Source: Erythrobacter sp. WG (GTDB lineage: Bacteria > Pseudomonadota > Alphaproteobacteria > Sphingomonadales > Sphingomonadaceae). From it: a DNA stretch of 64,000 nucleotides. Both the position numbers and the translations under genes were made by a program. Below, piece by piece: positions 37,338 through 46,934 of this stretch (its first letter is position 1; the number at the start of each line of letters is the position of its first letter). A model generated the notes under the pieces. That model saw only the letters and a list, made by a program, of their open reading frames with translations, had not been told where the DNA came from and did not search any database. Where the stretch lies: the NCBI RefSeq assembly GCF_026586795.1, contig NZ_JAPFGY010000001.1, forward strand, positions 124,001 through 188,000, in the 5' to 3' direction.

Positions 37338-38240
37338 TTAACCGACGGTTCTCTCCGCCTTGTCCTTTGCGTTGGTGCTCTTGATCAGGCTGCGCATCTG
37401 CTCCCATTCGGCATCGCCCAGGGAATGGAGCATCGGGTAGAAGGTCCCGCCGGTCGCCTGATAGCCCGCGCCGTCGATGGCGATGGTCTGGCCGTTCACG
37501 TATTCCGCGCCCGGTCCCATCAGGAACACCGCAAGGTTCGCAAGCTCGTGCATCTCGCCCGCGCGGCCCAGCGGGTTCATGGCATTGTTCGAATTGCCGC
37601 CCGAGCCGGCCGGGTTCAATCGCGCGCTCATCCCCTTGGTCGGGAAGAGGCCCGGGGCTATGGCGTTGAAGCGCAGCCCGTAACGGCCCCATTCGGCCGC
37701 GAGGCTCTGGGTCATGGCGTTGATCGCGGTCTTGCTCATCGCCGAGGGCACCACGAAGGCGCTGCCCGACCACACCCAGGTTGTGAGGATCGAGAGGAAG
37801 CTCGCCCGCTTCTTCTCCGCGATCAGCCGCTTGCCGATGTCGAGCGTCACGTAGAAGGTGCCACGCATCACGATGTCGGCGATGGCGTTGAAGCCGTTCA
37901 CCGAAAGGTCCTCGGTGCGGCTTATGAAGTTGCCGGCGGCATTGTTGACCACACCGGTGAGCGCGCCGCCATCGGCCCAGATGCTGTCGACCATCGCATG
38001 GATCGCGTCCGGATCGCGAATATCGCAGGCGTGGCCCACGATCTTGCCGCCGTGCAGCTTCGTCAGTTCCTCAGCCGTCTCGTCGAGCTTCCCCTGACGG
38101 CGGCCGCAGATGTAGACGGTCGCGCCGAGCTTCAGGAAGGCCTCGGCCATCTCCCGCCCGAGCCCGGTGCCGCCGCCGGTGACGAGAATGCGCTCGCCCG
38201 CCATCAGGCCTTCGCGGAACATCAGCTTCGATACGTCCAT
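37338..38240 (-). CDS. SDR family oxidoreductase (2,4-dienoyl-CoA reductase-like)
   Basis: A 300-residue short-chain dehydrogenase with TGGGTGLGREMA at residues 20-31, VVNNAAGNF, and an active site in which the usual YxxxK tyrosine is replaced: the sequence reads VVPSAMSKTAINAM. That replacement, the loop GRRQGKLDETAEEL and the length match peroxisomal-type 2,4-dienoyl-CoA reductases, which use a different active site, so beta-oxidation of unsaturated acyl-CoA is the likely role. The start at 38240 is preferred over 38291. Confidence 0.78.
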   Translation of the reverse strand: MDVSKLMFREGLMAGERILVTGGGTGLGREMAEAFLKLGATVYICGRRQGKLDETAEELTKLHGGKIVGHACDIRDPDAIHAMVDSIWADGGALTGVVNNAAGNFISRTEDLSVNGFNAIADIVMRGTFYVTLDIGKRLIAEKKRASFLSILTTWVWSGSAFVVPSAMSKTAINAMTQSLAAEWGRYGLRFNAIAPGLFPTKGMSARLNPAGSGGNSNNAMNPLGRAGEMHELANLAVFLMGPGAEYVNGQTIAIDGAGYQATGGTFYPMLHSLGDAEWEQMRSLIKSTNAKDKAERTVG

Positions 38241-38394
38241 GGTTCGCGTCCTCTCGATTTCATCGCCGTTGCGCCGCCCGGCGGCTCGCACCGATCATGG
38301 CGTCCGCAAGGCTCCGCGCCAATCCGGAACCTGTTGTCGTGGCCTGCGCTTTGCGCCAGACCGGCATTCCCTGTCGCCAGCCCCGGAGCATTCC

Positions 38395-39168
38395 ATGCGC
38401 ATCCTCGCCCCCGCGCTGATCCTCGCCAGCACCCTCGCGCTCGCCGCCTGCACCGGAAGCGGCGGGCAGCCCAAGCCGACCAAACGGCAGGTGGCGATGA
38501 TCGACCGCGCGCTCGCCCGCGCGCCGGGGGCGGCGCAGCCGAGCACCATCGTCGCCGCCGAACTTGCCTTCAGCCGCGCCGCACGCGAGCGCGGGCAGTG
38601 GACCGCCTTCCGCGAATTTGCCGCGCCGGGTGCGATGCTGCACGGCGGGAGCGGCCCCTTCGCGATCCTGCCGTGGCTCGCCACGCAAACCGATCCGCCG
38701 CAGGCCGTCCAATGGAGCCCGCGCGTCGTGGTGATGAGCTGCGACGGTTCGCTTGCGGTCAGCAAGGGACGCTTCCGCAACCCTGACGGCACGGTCGGCA
38801 ATTTCGCCACGGTCTGGGAGCGGCAGGCGAATGGCGACTATCGCTACATTTTCGATGCCGGCGGGGACGACAACCCGCAGCCGCCGCCCAGGGAGCGGAT
38901 CGAGGAGGGCGACATCATCGTCACCGCCATCGACGCGGTGCAGGGCCTGATCGCGTCCTGCCCGCGCGCCGGCGTCCCCGTCGCCCCACCGCCCGCGCTG
39001 CCCATCGGCGCGGACGGCACCGAGGGCGGGGGCCTCTCGCGCGACGGCACGCTGCGCTGGCGCTGGCAGCACAAGGCCGACGGCACGCGCTTCATCGCCG
39101 CCGACTACTTCTATGAGGGCCGCTGGACCACGCCGTTGGAACAAAGCCTTGCCCCGGACCCCAAATGA
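38395..39168 (+). CDS. lipoprotein of unknown function
   Basis: A 257-residue predicted lipoprotein: lipobox LALAAC near residues 14-19. The mature part begins with a helix (RALARAPGAAQPSTIVAAELAFSRAARERGQW, abbreviated) that resembles an NTF2-like/DUF4440 opening, followed by a strand-rich region (VVVMSCDGSLAVSKGRF, NFATVWERQANGDYRYIFDAG). Two cysteines could pair. No catalytic motif is seen. It lies divergent from the reductase gene and 18 bases before marC. Confidence 0.6.
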   Translation: MRILAPALILASTLALAACTGSGGQPKPTKRQVAMIDRALARAPGAAQPSTIVAAELAFSRAARERGQWTAFREFAAPGAMLHGGSGPFAILPWLATQTDPPQAVQWSPRVVVMSCDGSLAVSKGRFRNPDGTVGNFATVWERQANGDYRYIFDAGGDDNPQPPPRERIEEGDIIVTAIDAVQGLIASCPRAGVPVAPPPALPIGADGTEGGGLSRDGTLRWRWQHKADGTRFIAADYFYEGRWTTPLEQSLAPDPK

Positions 39169-39186
39169 TGTGAGGGGCGCCGCCAC

Positions 39187-39819
39187 ATGGCCCTCACCGA
39201 GACCTTCCTGTCTGCCTTCGTCACCCTGTTCGTGGTGATCGACCCACCCGGGTGCGCGCCGATCTATGCCGGGCTCACCAAGGGCGCTTCCCGCGAGCAG
39301 GCGCGTAGCATGGCGCTGCGCGCGACCGGGATCGCCTCGGCGATCCTCCTGGTCTTCGCGCTGTTCGGGAAGGAACTGCTGGGCGCGCTCCATATCGAGC
39401 TGAACTCGTTCCGCATCGCGGGCGGGCTTATGCTGTTCTTCATCGCCTTCGACATGGTCTTCGAGAAGCGCACCCAGCGCCGCGAGGAACGTGCCGAGAA
39501 GGTCGCCGCAACGCCCGAGATCGAAGACGTCTCGGTCTTCCCGATGGCGATGCCGATGCTGGCGGGGCCGGGCGCGATCGCGGCAGTGATGCTGCTGATG
39601 AACGAGGCGGGCGGGGACTGGGCGGCGATGAGTCAGGTGCTCGCCGCGCTCGCTGCGGTGCTGGCGATCACGGCGGCCGCGCTGCTCGCGGCGGGGCCGC
39701 TGATCCGGCTCGCGGGCGACAAGGTCGAGGCGGTCATCACCCGGCTGCTCGGCGTGCTGCTGGCAGCGCTCGCCGCACAATATGTGATCGACGGCCTCAA
39801 GGGCAGCTTCGGCCTCTAG
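39187..39819 (+). CDS. MarC family integral membrane protein
   Basis: A 210-residue protein with six hydrophobic segments. FVTLFVVIDPPGCAPIYAGLT at the start and FPMAMPMLAGPGAIAAVMLL in the middle match the MarC/YhgN family of inner-membrane proteins, whose function is not settled. A central charged loop (KRTQRREERAEKV) faces the cytoplasm. It may be cotranscribed with the lipoprotein 18 bases upstream. Confidence 0.85.
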   Translation: MALTETFLSAFVTLFVVIDPPGCAPIYAGLTKGASREQARSMALRATGIASAILLVFALFGKELLGALHIELNSFRIAGGLMLFFIAFDMVFEKRTQRREERAEKVAATPEIEDVSVFPMAMPMLAGPGAIAAVMLLMNEAGGDWAAMSQVLAALAAVLAITAAALLAAGPLIRLAGDKVEAVITRLLGVLLAALAAQYVIDGLKGSFGL

Positions 39820-39872
39820 CGGGCGGCTCCGCGGCGCTTTATGAGCGCGCGGTCATTCACACAGGATCATCC

Positions 39873-40925
39873 ATGCTCAAGCATTTCGGCGGCTCGCTGC
39901 TTTTCACCCTCGCGGGCCTCGCGATCGGCGGCTGGTACGGTTGGGAGCTGACCGGCACCCTTGACGGGATGCTCGGCATCCTGTGGATCTGCGCGGTGCT
40001 CGCCGTGCTCGAGGTGTCGCTGTCCTTCGACAATGCCGCGGTCAACGCCTCGATTCTCAAGGACATGGACCCGGTCTGGCAGCACCGCTTCCTCACCTGG
40101 GGGATCGCCATTGCGGTGTTCGGGATGCGGATCGTCTTCCCGCTCGTGATTGTCATGGTCGCAGCCCAAATCGGCCCCATCGAGGCGATCGAGCTCGCGC
40201 TTGGCAAGCCGGCCGAATATCAGCGTATCGTCAGCGAGGCCCATGTCGGCCTGATGGGCTTCGGCGGGGCGTTCCTCGGCATGGTCGGCTTGAAGTATTT
40301 CTTCGACGCCGAGAAGGAGGTGAACTGGATCGAGGCGATCGAGCGGCCGCTGTCCAAGGTCGCCAATATCGAGGCCATCGCCATCGGTGTGGTGCTCGCC
40401 GGCACTTGGGCGGTGTCGAGCGTGCTCCCTGCGGAGGAGGCGCTGACCTTCCTTATCGCCGCCATCGCGGGCCTCCTGACCTATCTCGCGGTCGAGATCG
40501 TCAACCACCTGCTCGAACCGCCGACGCCCACCACCGGCGACGTTGCCAAGGCGGGCTTCGGCGCATTCCTCTATCTCGAGGTGCTCGATGCGAGCTTTAG
40601 CTTCGACGGGGTGATCGGCGCCTTCGCGCTCACCAACAACCTGATCGTCATCGCCATCGGCCTCGGCATCGGCGCGATGTTCGTTCGCTCGATGACGATC
40701 TTCCTCGTCAACAAGGGGACGATGAGCGAATACCGCTATCTCGAGCACGGCGCCTTCTACGCGATCCTCGCGCTCGCGGTGATCATGTACCTCAACACCT
40801 TCATGCACATTTCGGAGGTCATCACCGGGCTGATCGGCGCGGTGCTGATCGGGCTCGCCTTCTGGTCGTCGGTGAGGTGGAACCGGGCCAACGGCGGCGC
40901 GCAGCCCGAGGATGCGCTCGCCTGA
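39873..40925 (+). CDS. DUF475 (TerC superfamily) membrane protein
   Basis: A 350-residue integral membrane protein with about nine hydrophobic segments. The TerC-type acidic motifs are present twice: VLEVSLSFDNAAVNASIL near residue 47 and YLEVLDASFSFDGVIGAFAL near 235. TerC-like proteins are linked to manganese export and metal stress. The 3' end overlaps a short direct duplication (40914-40969). Confidence 0.85.
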   Translation: MLKHFGGSLLFTLAGLAIGGWYGWELTGTLDGMLGILWICAVLAVLEVSLSFDNAAVNASILKDMDPVWQHRFLTWGIAIAVFGMRIVFPLVIVMVAAQIGPIEAIELALGKPAEYQRIVSEAHVGLMGFGGAFLGMVGLKYFFDAEKEVNWIEAIERPLSKVANIEAIAIGVVLAGTWAVSSVLPAEEALTFLIAAIAGLLTYLAVEIVNHLLEPPTPTTGDVAKAGFGAFLYLEVLDASFSFDGVIGAFALTNNLIVIAIGLGIGAMFVRSMTIFLVNKGTMSEYRYLEHGAFYAILALAVIMYLNTFMHISEVITGLIGAVLIGLAFWSSVRWNRANGGAQPEDALA

Positions 40926-40969
40926 CGGCTTCGCGGTGAGGGAGGGGGCGCTCGCCTGCGGCTTCGCGG
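40914..40969. repeat. short direct duplication at the DUF475 stop
   Basis: GCGCTCGCCTGACGGCTTCG at 40914-40933 (and three more bases) recurs at 40948-40969 with a single base missing. The first copy holds the DUF475 stop codon. It looks like a local duplication. Confidence 0.6.
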
Positions 40970-40981
40970 GGGGCTTCCGGG

Positions 40982-41269
40982 TCAGGCCCAGTCGCCGAGC
41001 AGGGGCGAGAATTCGTCCACCCGGATCAGCTGCCACACCCCGCCGGTGAGGTAGGGGTCCTCGGCAAGGATCGCGCGCGCCGCCGCCTCGTCCTCGGCCT
41101 TCACGATCAGCAGCGAGCCGATGATCAGGCCATCCGCGCGCTTCAGCGGGCCGACGATCACGAAATGCTCGGCATTGGCGTGAACGAATTCGAGATGGGC
41201 AGGCCTGTGGATCGCGCGCAGGCGCCCGCCGTCCTCGCCGTCGCGGCAGTGGAAGCAGAACATCCGCAT
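40982..41269 (-). CDS. YciI family protein
   Basis: A 95-residue single-domain protein of the YCII fold (ferredoxin-like): RMFCFHCRDGEDGGRLRAIHRPAHLEFV near the start, then LKRADGLIIGSLLIVKAEDEAAARAILAEDPYLTGGVW (both abbreviated). The His and Asp (HRPAHLEF, DPY) of the proposed active site are present. Function in vivo is unknown. The start at 41269 is chosen over an upstream in-frame ATG. Confidence 0.82.
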   Translation of the reverse strand: MRMFCFHCRDGEDGGRLRAIHRPAHLEFVHANAEHFVIVGPLKRADGLIIGSLLIVKAEDEAAARAILAEDPYLTGGVWQLIRVDEFSPLLGDWA

Positions 41270-41426
41270 ATGGTGTGAAGCCTCCCGATGGTCGCGACGC
41301 GGCAAGGCTAACGGCAGGGCGCCGCGCGGGTCAAGGACGCGCATTGCAAAGTGGGCGCTTGAAGCGCAGCCTCGGTGGGTTCAGAGCGCCGCCTTCAGAC
41401 CCTCGAATCGTTTCAGGTGAAACCAG

Positions 41427-44400
41427 ATGGCCGACTTCTCCGCCGCCGCTCCCGCCGCGATCGACCGCACCGACCTGAGGCGCGCCTATCGCCAGGACGA
41501 GGAGGCCTGCATCGCCGAGCGGCTCGCCCAGGCGGCGCCCGCGGCGCGCGTCCACGAGGCGGCGGCGCGACTGGCGATCGACCTCATCGAGGGCGCGCGG
41601 GCCAAGAAGGCGAGCGGGATCGACGCTTTCCTCCAGCAATACGGCCTCGACACCGAGGAGGGCATCGCCCTGATGTGCCTCGCCGAGGCGCTGCTGCGCG
41701 TGCCCGATGCGGCGACGGCCGATGCGCTGATCAAGGACAAGATCGGGCAGATCGACTGGGGCGAGCACCTCGGCGAGAGTTCTTCGACCTTCGTCAACGC
41801 CGCGACCTTCTCGCTGATGCTGACGGGCGAGGTGCTGGATCCGCCTGACGCGCGGCAGAAGGGGCTGGGGAGCGCCTTCAAGCGGGCGATGAACCGCCTG
41901 GGCGAGCCCGTGATTCGCACCGCGACGGGCCAGGCGATGAAGATCTTGGGCGGCCAGTTCGTGTTCGGCCGCACCATCGACGAGGCGCTGAAGCGCGCCG
42001 CGCCGGAGCGGGCGCGGGGGATCACCCACTCCTTCGACATGCTCGGCGAGGCGGCGATGACCTTCGCCGATGCCGAGAAGTACCGGCAGGCCTACGAGCG
42101 CGCGCTCGACCGGTTGGCGCGCGAGGCGGGGGCGGGGGTGGCAGGTTCGCCGGGGATCTCGGTGAAGCTCTCGGCGCTGCACCCCAAGTACGACTTTTTC
42201 CATGCCGACAAGGCGAGGGCGGCGATGGTGCCGATGGTGAGGGCGCTCGCGCTGCGCGCTCGCGATGCCGATATCCACTTCACCATCGACGCCGAGGAGG
42301 CCGAGCGGCTCGAGCTCTCCCTCGACATTATCGAGGAACTGGTCGCCGACGACGCGCTGTTCCGCCGCCCCGACGGCAGCCGCTGGGAGGGCTTCGGCCT
42401 CGCCATCCAGGCCTATTCCAAGCGCGGGCTGTGGGTGTGCGACTGGGCGGGCAAGCTCGCGCGGCGGCACGGGAGGAAGCTCTTTGTGCGCCTCGTCAAG
42501 GGCGCCTACTGGGACAGCGAGGTGAAGCTCGCGCAGGTGGGCGGCTACACCGACTACCCGGTGTTCACCCGCAAGGTCGCGACCGACGTCAGCTACCTCG
42601 CCTGCGCCGCCCGGCTGTTCGAGCACGCCGACGTGATCCGCCCCGCCTTCGCGACGCACAACGCCTACACGATTGGGGCGATCAAGCACCTCGCCGGGGG
42701 CAAGCCTTTCGAGTTTCAAAGGCTCCACGGCATGGGCGAGGAGGTCTACGACGCACTTCACGTCCTGGAAGGCAACCAGCGCACGCCGGTCAGGATCTAC
42801 GCGCCCGTCGGCGGGCACAAGGAGCTGCTCGCCTACCTCGTGCGGCGCCTGCTCGAGAACGGGGCGAACACCAGCTTCGTCAACCGGATGGGCGATGCCG
42901 ACATTCCGGCGGAGGAACTGGTCGGCGATCCGGTGGCGGAGCTCGCGGCGATGGACCCGCGCCGCAACCCGGCGATCCCGCTGCCGGCGGCAATCTTCGG
43001 CGCGCGGCAGAACAGCGCCGGGGTGGATCTTTCCGACCCGCTGGTGCTGGGGCCGCTGCTGGCCGAACTGAAGGCGCTCGAAAACCGCCAGTGGGAGGCC
43101 GTGCCAACCTTCGGAGGGTCCGGCACGGCAGCGAAGGTCGCCTCCCCGCACGACCGCGCCCGCACCGTGGGCACGGTGCGCGAAGCCACTGCCGATGAGA
43201 TCGACGCCGCCTTTGCCCGCGCCGCCGAGATCCAGCCCGGCTGGGATGCCCTCGGCGGCGAAAAGCGGGCCCTCTTGCTGGAGGAGGTCGCCAACCTCTT
43301 CGAGGCGCACACAGCGGAGTTCCTGAGCCTCTGCCAGCGCGAGGCGGGCAAGACGCTGCTCGATTCCGTGCTGGAGGTGCGCGAAGCGGTCGACTTCCTG
43401 CGCTACTACGCTTCCGAGGCGCGCCGCCAGTTTGCCGCGCCGATCGTCCTGCCCGGACCGACCGGCGAGGAGAACACCCTCGCGCTCCACGGACGCGGCG
43501 TCTTCGTCACCATCGCGCCGTGGAACTTCCCGCTCGCGATCTTCATCGGCATGGCGGCGGCGGCAATCGCGGCCGGCAATGCCGTGCTCGCCAAGCCCGC
43601 GCCGCAGACCCCGCTGATCGCGGCGCTCGCCATCAAGCTGTGTCATGAGGCGGGCATCCCCCCCGAGGTCCTGCAATTGATCCCCGGCGGCACCGAGGTT
43701 GGCGCGGCGCTGACCGCCGATCCGCGCCTCGCCGGGGTCGCCTTCACCGGATCGACCGCCACCGCCCGCGCCATCAACCGCGCGCTGGCGAGCCGAGACG
43801 GGCCGATCGCCACGCTGATCGCCGAGACCGGCGGGCAGAACGCGATGATCGTGGATTCCTCGGCGCTTCCCGAACAGGTGGTCCGCGACGTGGTCGGCAG
43901 CGCCTTTCAGAGCGCCGGGCAGCGCTGCTCGGCGCTCAGGGTGCTCTATCTTCAGGAGGACGTCGCCGACGCCATGCTGGAGATGATCCGGGGCGGTTTC
44001 GAGGCGCTCACCGTGGGCGATCCTTCCGACCTCGCGACCGATGTCGGCCCGGTGATCGACGCGGCGGCGCGCGAGCGTCTCGAGGCGCACGTCGCCGACT
44101 GCGAGGCAAAGGGCTTCCCCGTCGCCCGCCTGCCGCTGCCCGAGGCGTGCGGGAAGGGCAGCTTCGTCGCGCCGACGATCATCGAGGTGCCGTCCCTGTC
44201 CGTGCTGAAGGAAGAGAACTTCGGCCCGGTGCTCCACATCGTCCGCTTCCGCGCGGGCGAGCTGCCGCAGGTGGTGGCGGACATCAACGCGACCGGCTTT
44301 GGCCTCACCCTCGGGCTCCACAGCCGCATCGCCGAGACGCGGCGCTATGTGCAGGCACACGCGCGGGTCGGCAATTTCTACGTCAACCGCAACCAGATCG

Positions 44401-44558
44401 GCGCGGTGGTGGAGAGCCAGCCCTTCGGCGGCGAGGGCCTGTCGGGCACCGGGCCCAAGGCGGGCGGCCCGCACTACCTTGCCCGCTTCGCGACCGAGCG
44501 GGTGACCACCATCGATACCACCGCGGCAGGCGGCAACGCCACCCTGCTGGCAAGCTGA
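41427..44558 (+). CDS. putA: bifunctional proline dehydrogenase/L-glutamate gamma-semialdehyde dehydrogenase
   Basis: A 1043-residue two-enzyme protein that turns proline into glutamate with FAD and NAD. The proline dehydrogenase barrel (about residues 180-470) shows GISVKLSALHPKYDF, FTIDAEEAERL and FVRLVKGAYWDSEVK. The aldehyde dehydrogenase part (about 560-1000) shows the NAD-binding FTGSTATARAI, Glu in AETGGQNAMIVDSS and catalytic Cys834 in SAGQRCSALR. It lacks the N-terminal ribbon-helix-helix of enterobacterial PutA, so it is an enzyme only, not an autorepressor. No putP is adjacent. Confidence 0.96.
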   Translation: MADFSAAAPAAIDRTDLRRAYRQDEEACIAERLAQAAPAARVHEAAARLAIDLIEGARAKKASGIDAFLQQYGLDTEEGIALMCLAEALLRVPDAATADALIKDKIGQIDWGEHLGESSSTFVNAATFSLMLTGEVLDPPDARQKGLGSAFKRAMNRLGEPVIRTATGQAMKILGGQFVFGRTIDEALKRAAPERARGITHSFDMLGEAAMTFADAEKYRQAYERALDRLAREAGAGVAGSPGISVKLSALHPKYDFFHADKARAAMVPMVRALALRARDADIHFTIDAEEAERLELSLDIIEELVADDALFRRPDGSRWEGFGLAIQAYSKRGLWVCDWAGKLARRHGRKLFVRLVKGAYWDSEVKLAQVGGYTDYPVFTRKVATDVSYLACAARLFEHADVIRPAFATHNAYTIGAIKHLAGGKPFEFQRLHGMGEEVYDALHVLEGNQRTPVRIYAPVGGHKELLAYLVRRLLENGANTSFVNRMGDADIPAEELVGDPVAELAAMDPRRNPAIPLPAAIFGARQNSAGVDLSDPLVLGPLLAELKALENRQWEAVPTFGGSGTAAKVASPHDRARTVGTVREATADEIDAAFARAAEIQPGWDALGGEKRALLLEEVANLFEAHTAEFLSLCQREAGKTLLDSVLEVREAVDFLRYYASEARRQFAAPIVLPGPTGEENTLALHGRGVFVTIAPWNFPLAIFIGMAAAAIAAGNAVLAKPAPQTPLIAALAIKLCHEAGIPPEVLQLIPGGTEVGAALTADPRLAGVAFTGSTATARAINRALASRDGPIATLIAETGGQNAMIVDSSALPEQVVRDVVGSAFQSAGQRCSALRVLYLQEDVADAMLEMIRGGFEALTVGDPSDLATDVGPVIDAAARERLEAHVADCEAKGFPVARLPLPEACGKGSFVAPTIIEVPSLSVLKEENFGPVLHIVRFRAGELPQVVADINATGFGLTLGLHSRIAETRRYVQAHARVGNFYVNRNQIGAVVESQPFGGEGLSGTGPKAGGPHYLARFATERVTTIDTTAAGGNATLLAS

Positions 44559-44568
44559 GCCGCTGCCC

Positions 44569-45096
44569 ATGCTCGGCCTGCTGAAGCGCCTTGTCCTCGT
44601 GCTGGCGCTGGCCCTGCCCGGGCCGGTGCTGGGCGAGGTGCGGATTCACTTCCACAGCTTCAACGGCTCGGTGATGTTCGGCCGCTACCCGCACACCTTC
44701 ATCGTGCTGGACGGCACGCTGGAGGAGACGGGCGCGGTGGTGAACGAGAACTACGGCTTTTCCGCCCGCTCGGTCAGTCCAGCTGTGCTGCGCGGGCCGG
44801 TGGAGCACATCGTTTTCACCGAAAAGCCCGAGCAGATCAGGCGCACCAACCGGCATTTCACCCTGACGCTCACCGACGCGCAGTATCGCCGGATCGTCGC
44901 CGAGGTCGAGGCGTGGCGCAGCGCACCGGGCAGGCATTACGACCTCGATACCCGCAACTGCATCCACTTCGTCGGGCGGATGGCGGAACTGCTGGGGCTG
45001 AAGGTGGACTACCCCGCCGATATGCTGCGACGGCCGAAGAAGTGGCTGAACCACATCGCCGCGCTCAATCCCCGGCTCGGGGTGCGCCCGCTCTGA
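44569..45096 (+). CDS. secreted protein with a cysteine-hydrolase-like motif
   Basis: A 175-residue protein with a signal peptide (LVLVLALALPGPVLG, about residues 9-23). The mature part has HTFIVLDG near residue 43 and YDLDTRNCIHFVGRMAELLGL near 125-145. An NC-x-HF pattern after a strand, together with the upstream His, recalls papain-like NlpC/P60 or PPPDE hydrolases (DUF4105-like), but I cannot name the family with confidence. It starts 11 bases after putA and may be cotranscribed with it. Confidence 0.5.
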   Translation: MLGLLKRLVLVLALALPGPVLGEVRIHFHSFNGSVMFGRYPHTFIVLDGTLEETGAVVNENYGFSARSVSPAVLRGPVEHIVFTEKPEQIRRTNRHFTLTLTDAQYRRIVAEVEAWRSAPGRHYDLDTRNCIHFVGRMAELLGLKVDYPADMLRRPKKWLNHIAALNPRLGVRPL

Positions 45097-45117
45097 GCCG
45101 CGCCGTCGGGCGAGGTC

Positions 45118-45681
45118 TTACGAACGCTTCGTCAGCCGAATGTCGATCTCGCGCGTCACGTAGGTCCACTCCTCGCTCGCCCGAAGCCGCGCGAGCAGCT
45201 CGTCGAACAGGGGCTCATGGTCGGGCGCGAATTCGAACCACGTCAGGAAGTCGAAGGGCTCGCCGAGATCGCGGCCGTGGTGGAGGCGTCGGGCGATCCG
45301 GGGGAGGTATTCCATCCCGATGCTGGTGTGGCGCGACTGCTCCTCGTAGATGCGCCGCCGCTCGTCCTGCGCGAGCGCCCACCACGCCTCGCTCTTGCTG
45401 ATCGGGATCAACGCCGCCCGCCGTGCCTCGGCCCGGCCCAACGGGCTGCCGCGCGCGGTAAGGGCGCTGAACTCGTCGCGCAAGGTGTAGCGCAGGTGGC
45501 TGGCAACGCCGCAGAGGGACCAGACGGGTGCGGGCGCCTCCAACCAGCCGCCGCCCTGCCGCACCGAGAGGCCTGCAACCGGCGGCAGGCTTTCGCCCGC
45601 CAGTGTGGTCATCCCGGTCACCGCCCAGTCACCCCGGGCGCCGCCATCGAAGGACCAGAAGACCCGCGCGCCATACGTCAT
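45118..45681 (-). CDS. chlorite dismutase family protein
   Basis: A 187-residue protein of the dimeric alpha/beta barrel chlorite dismutase/coproheme decarboxylase superfamily. SRHTSIGMEYLPRIARRLHHGRDLGEPFDFLTWFEFAPDH (abbreviated, about residues 115-155) is the conserved part, with a His/Gly-rich segment near the proximal haem ligand. It is short, like the small clade of Cld. It could be a haem enzyme acting on chlorite or a non-catalytic relative. It converges on the preceding gene. Confidence 0.75.
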   Translation of the reverse strand: MTYGARVFWSFDGGARGDWAVTGMTTLAGESLPPVAGLSVRQGGGWLEAPAPVWSLCGVASHLRYTLRDEFSALTARGSPLGRAEARRAALIPISKSEAWWALAQDERRRIYEEQSRHTSIGMEYLPRIARRLHHGRDLGEPFDFLTWFEFAPDHEPLFDELLARLRASEEWTYVTREIDIRLTKRS

Positions 45682-45752
45682 GCCGCTCGGTTACGACGAG
45701 CCGCGCGCGCGCCTCTATCGAATTAGAACGGTGGCGGCTATCCTGGCGGGCC

Positions 45753-46514
45753 ATGCCCGATCAAACCTCGCCGCGCCGGACCCTCAAGGTCGCCAGCTAC
45801 AACATCCACAAGGGCGTGGGCACCGACCGCCGCCGCGATCCGGCGCGCATCCTCAACGTGCTGAACGAGGTGGATGCGGACGTGGTGTGCCTGCAGGAGG
45901 CGGACTTGCGGTTCGGCACCCGCGCCAGCGTGCTCCCGCGGTTCCTGATCGAGGGGCACACCGATTACGAGCCCGTCCCTCTCGATGTGCAGCACGATTC
46001 GATGGGCTGGCACGGCAATGCGATCCTCGTGCGGCGCGGGATCGCGGTGGAAAGCCACGATATCCTCCACATCCCCTGCCTCGAGCCGCGCGGGGTGGTG
46101 ACGGCCACGCTCGATGTGGGCGGCGCGCAGCTGTGCGTGTTCGGGATGCACCTCGACCTCTCCGGCCTGTGGCGCGTGCGCCAGGCGCGCGCCATCGCCG
46201 CGCTCGCCGCGACCGCGCGGGCCGAGCGGGCGACGGTGCTGATGGGCGACCTCAACGAATGGCGCTCTGTCGCCGGCTGCTTCCGCGAATTCGGCAAGCA
46301 CTTCGCGCTGCTCGATCCGGGGCCGAGCTTCCCGAGTCGGCGCCCATTGGGGCGGCTCGACCGGATCATGCATTGCGAGCGTTTGACCCCGACGGACTGC
46401 GGCGTCCACAGGAGCGCGCTGGCCGCCAACGCGTCGGATCATCTGCCGGTCTGGGCCGAGTTCAGGATGGGGTCAGCTTCCGGGGCGGATCGTGCATCGC
46501 GAGGAGAGCCGTGA
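45753..46514 (+). CDS. endonuclease/exonuclease/phosphatase family protein
   Basis: A 253-residue metal-dependent hydrolase. The set VASYNIHKG (Asn/His near residue 16), CLQEADLRF (metal Glu near 47), FGMHLDLSG, LMGDLNEWRS (Asp/Asn) and NASDHLPVWAEF (Asp-His at the C-terminus) marks the DNase I-like fold. Substrates range from DNA to phospholipid headgroups; a phosphodiester target in the cytoplasm is likely because no signal peptide is seen. The start at 45753 is chosen over upstream in-frame codons. It overlaps the next gene. Confidence 0.85.
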   Translation: MPDQTSPRRTLKVASYNIHKGVGTDRRRDPARILNVLNEVDADVVCLQEADLRFGTRASVLPRFLIEGHTDYEPVPLDVQHDSMGWHGNAILVRRGIAVESHDILHIPCLEPRGVVTATLDVGGAQLCVFGMHLDLSGLWRVRQARAIAALAATARAERATVLMGDLNEWRSVAGCFREFGKHFALLDPGPSFPSRRPLGRLDRIMHCERLTPTDCGVHRSALAANASDHLPVWAEFRMGSASGADRASRGEP

Positions 46515-46870
46515 TGAAGCTATCGCCCGTGCGGATGATGCTGCCCTGCCTGCTGGCGCTGCCGGCCAGCGGAGCCACGGCCCAAGTCGAGATGCGCGCC
46601 AAGCCTGCTCCCCACGAGGTGTCCGACCCCTACCAGGCGCGCATCCTGCGTGCGCGGGCGCATTACGAGGCGCTGCGCGCCGGTCGTCTCGCGGCGCACG
46701 ATCTTACCGCGCAGGACTTGCAGGACGTGATTGATTTCGATCGCCGGGTTCGCGGAGCGTCGCTCGACACACGCTCAACCGCCGAGAAATGCGTCGATGC
46801 CGAAGTGCGCCGCGTCGGCGGCCACCCGAGCCAATTGGATTGGGAGGTTATCCGGCTCAAGTGCCGGTGA
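46514..46870 (+). CDS. small secreted protein, function unknown
   Basis: A 118-residue protein with a Sec signal peptide ([24 protein letters not shown]). The mature part is charged and helical, with two cysteines ([13 protein letters not shown]) that may pair. No family is recognised. The ATG overlaps the preceding stop by one base (TGATG), and GAGGAG lies upstream, so the coding call is well supported. Confidence 0.62.
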   Translation: MKLSPVRMMLPCLLALPASGATAQVEMRAKPAPHEVSDPYQARILRARAHYEALRAGRLAAHDLTAQDLQDVIDFDRRVRGASLDTRSTAEKCVDAEVRRVGGHPSQLDWEVIRLKCR

Positions 46871-46934
46871 GGCGAAGGGGGATAGAACGGGCCTTGCCCT
46901 TGCTCCGGCGCCCGCCATCGGGAATCCCTCTGGC

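Noticed and set aside
41331..44570. Open minus-strand frame of 1079 codons antisense to putA
   Set aside because: High-GC codon bias leaves the opposite frame open; its product has no recognisable domain, while putA on the plus strand is certain.
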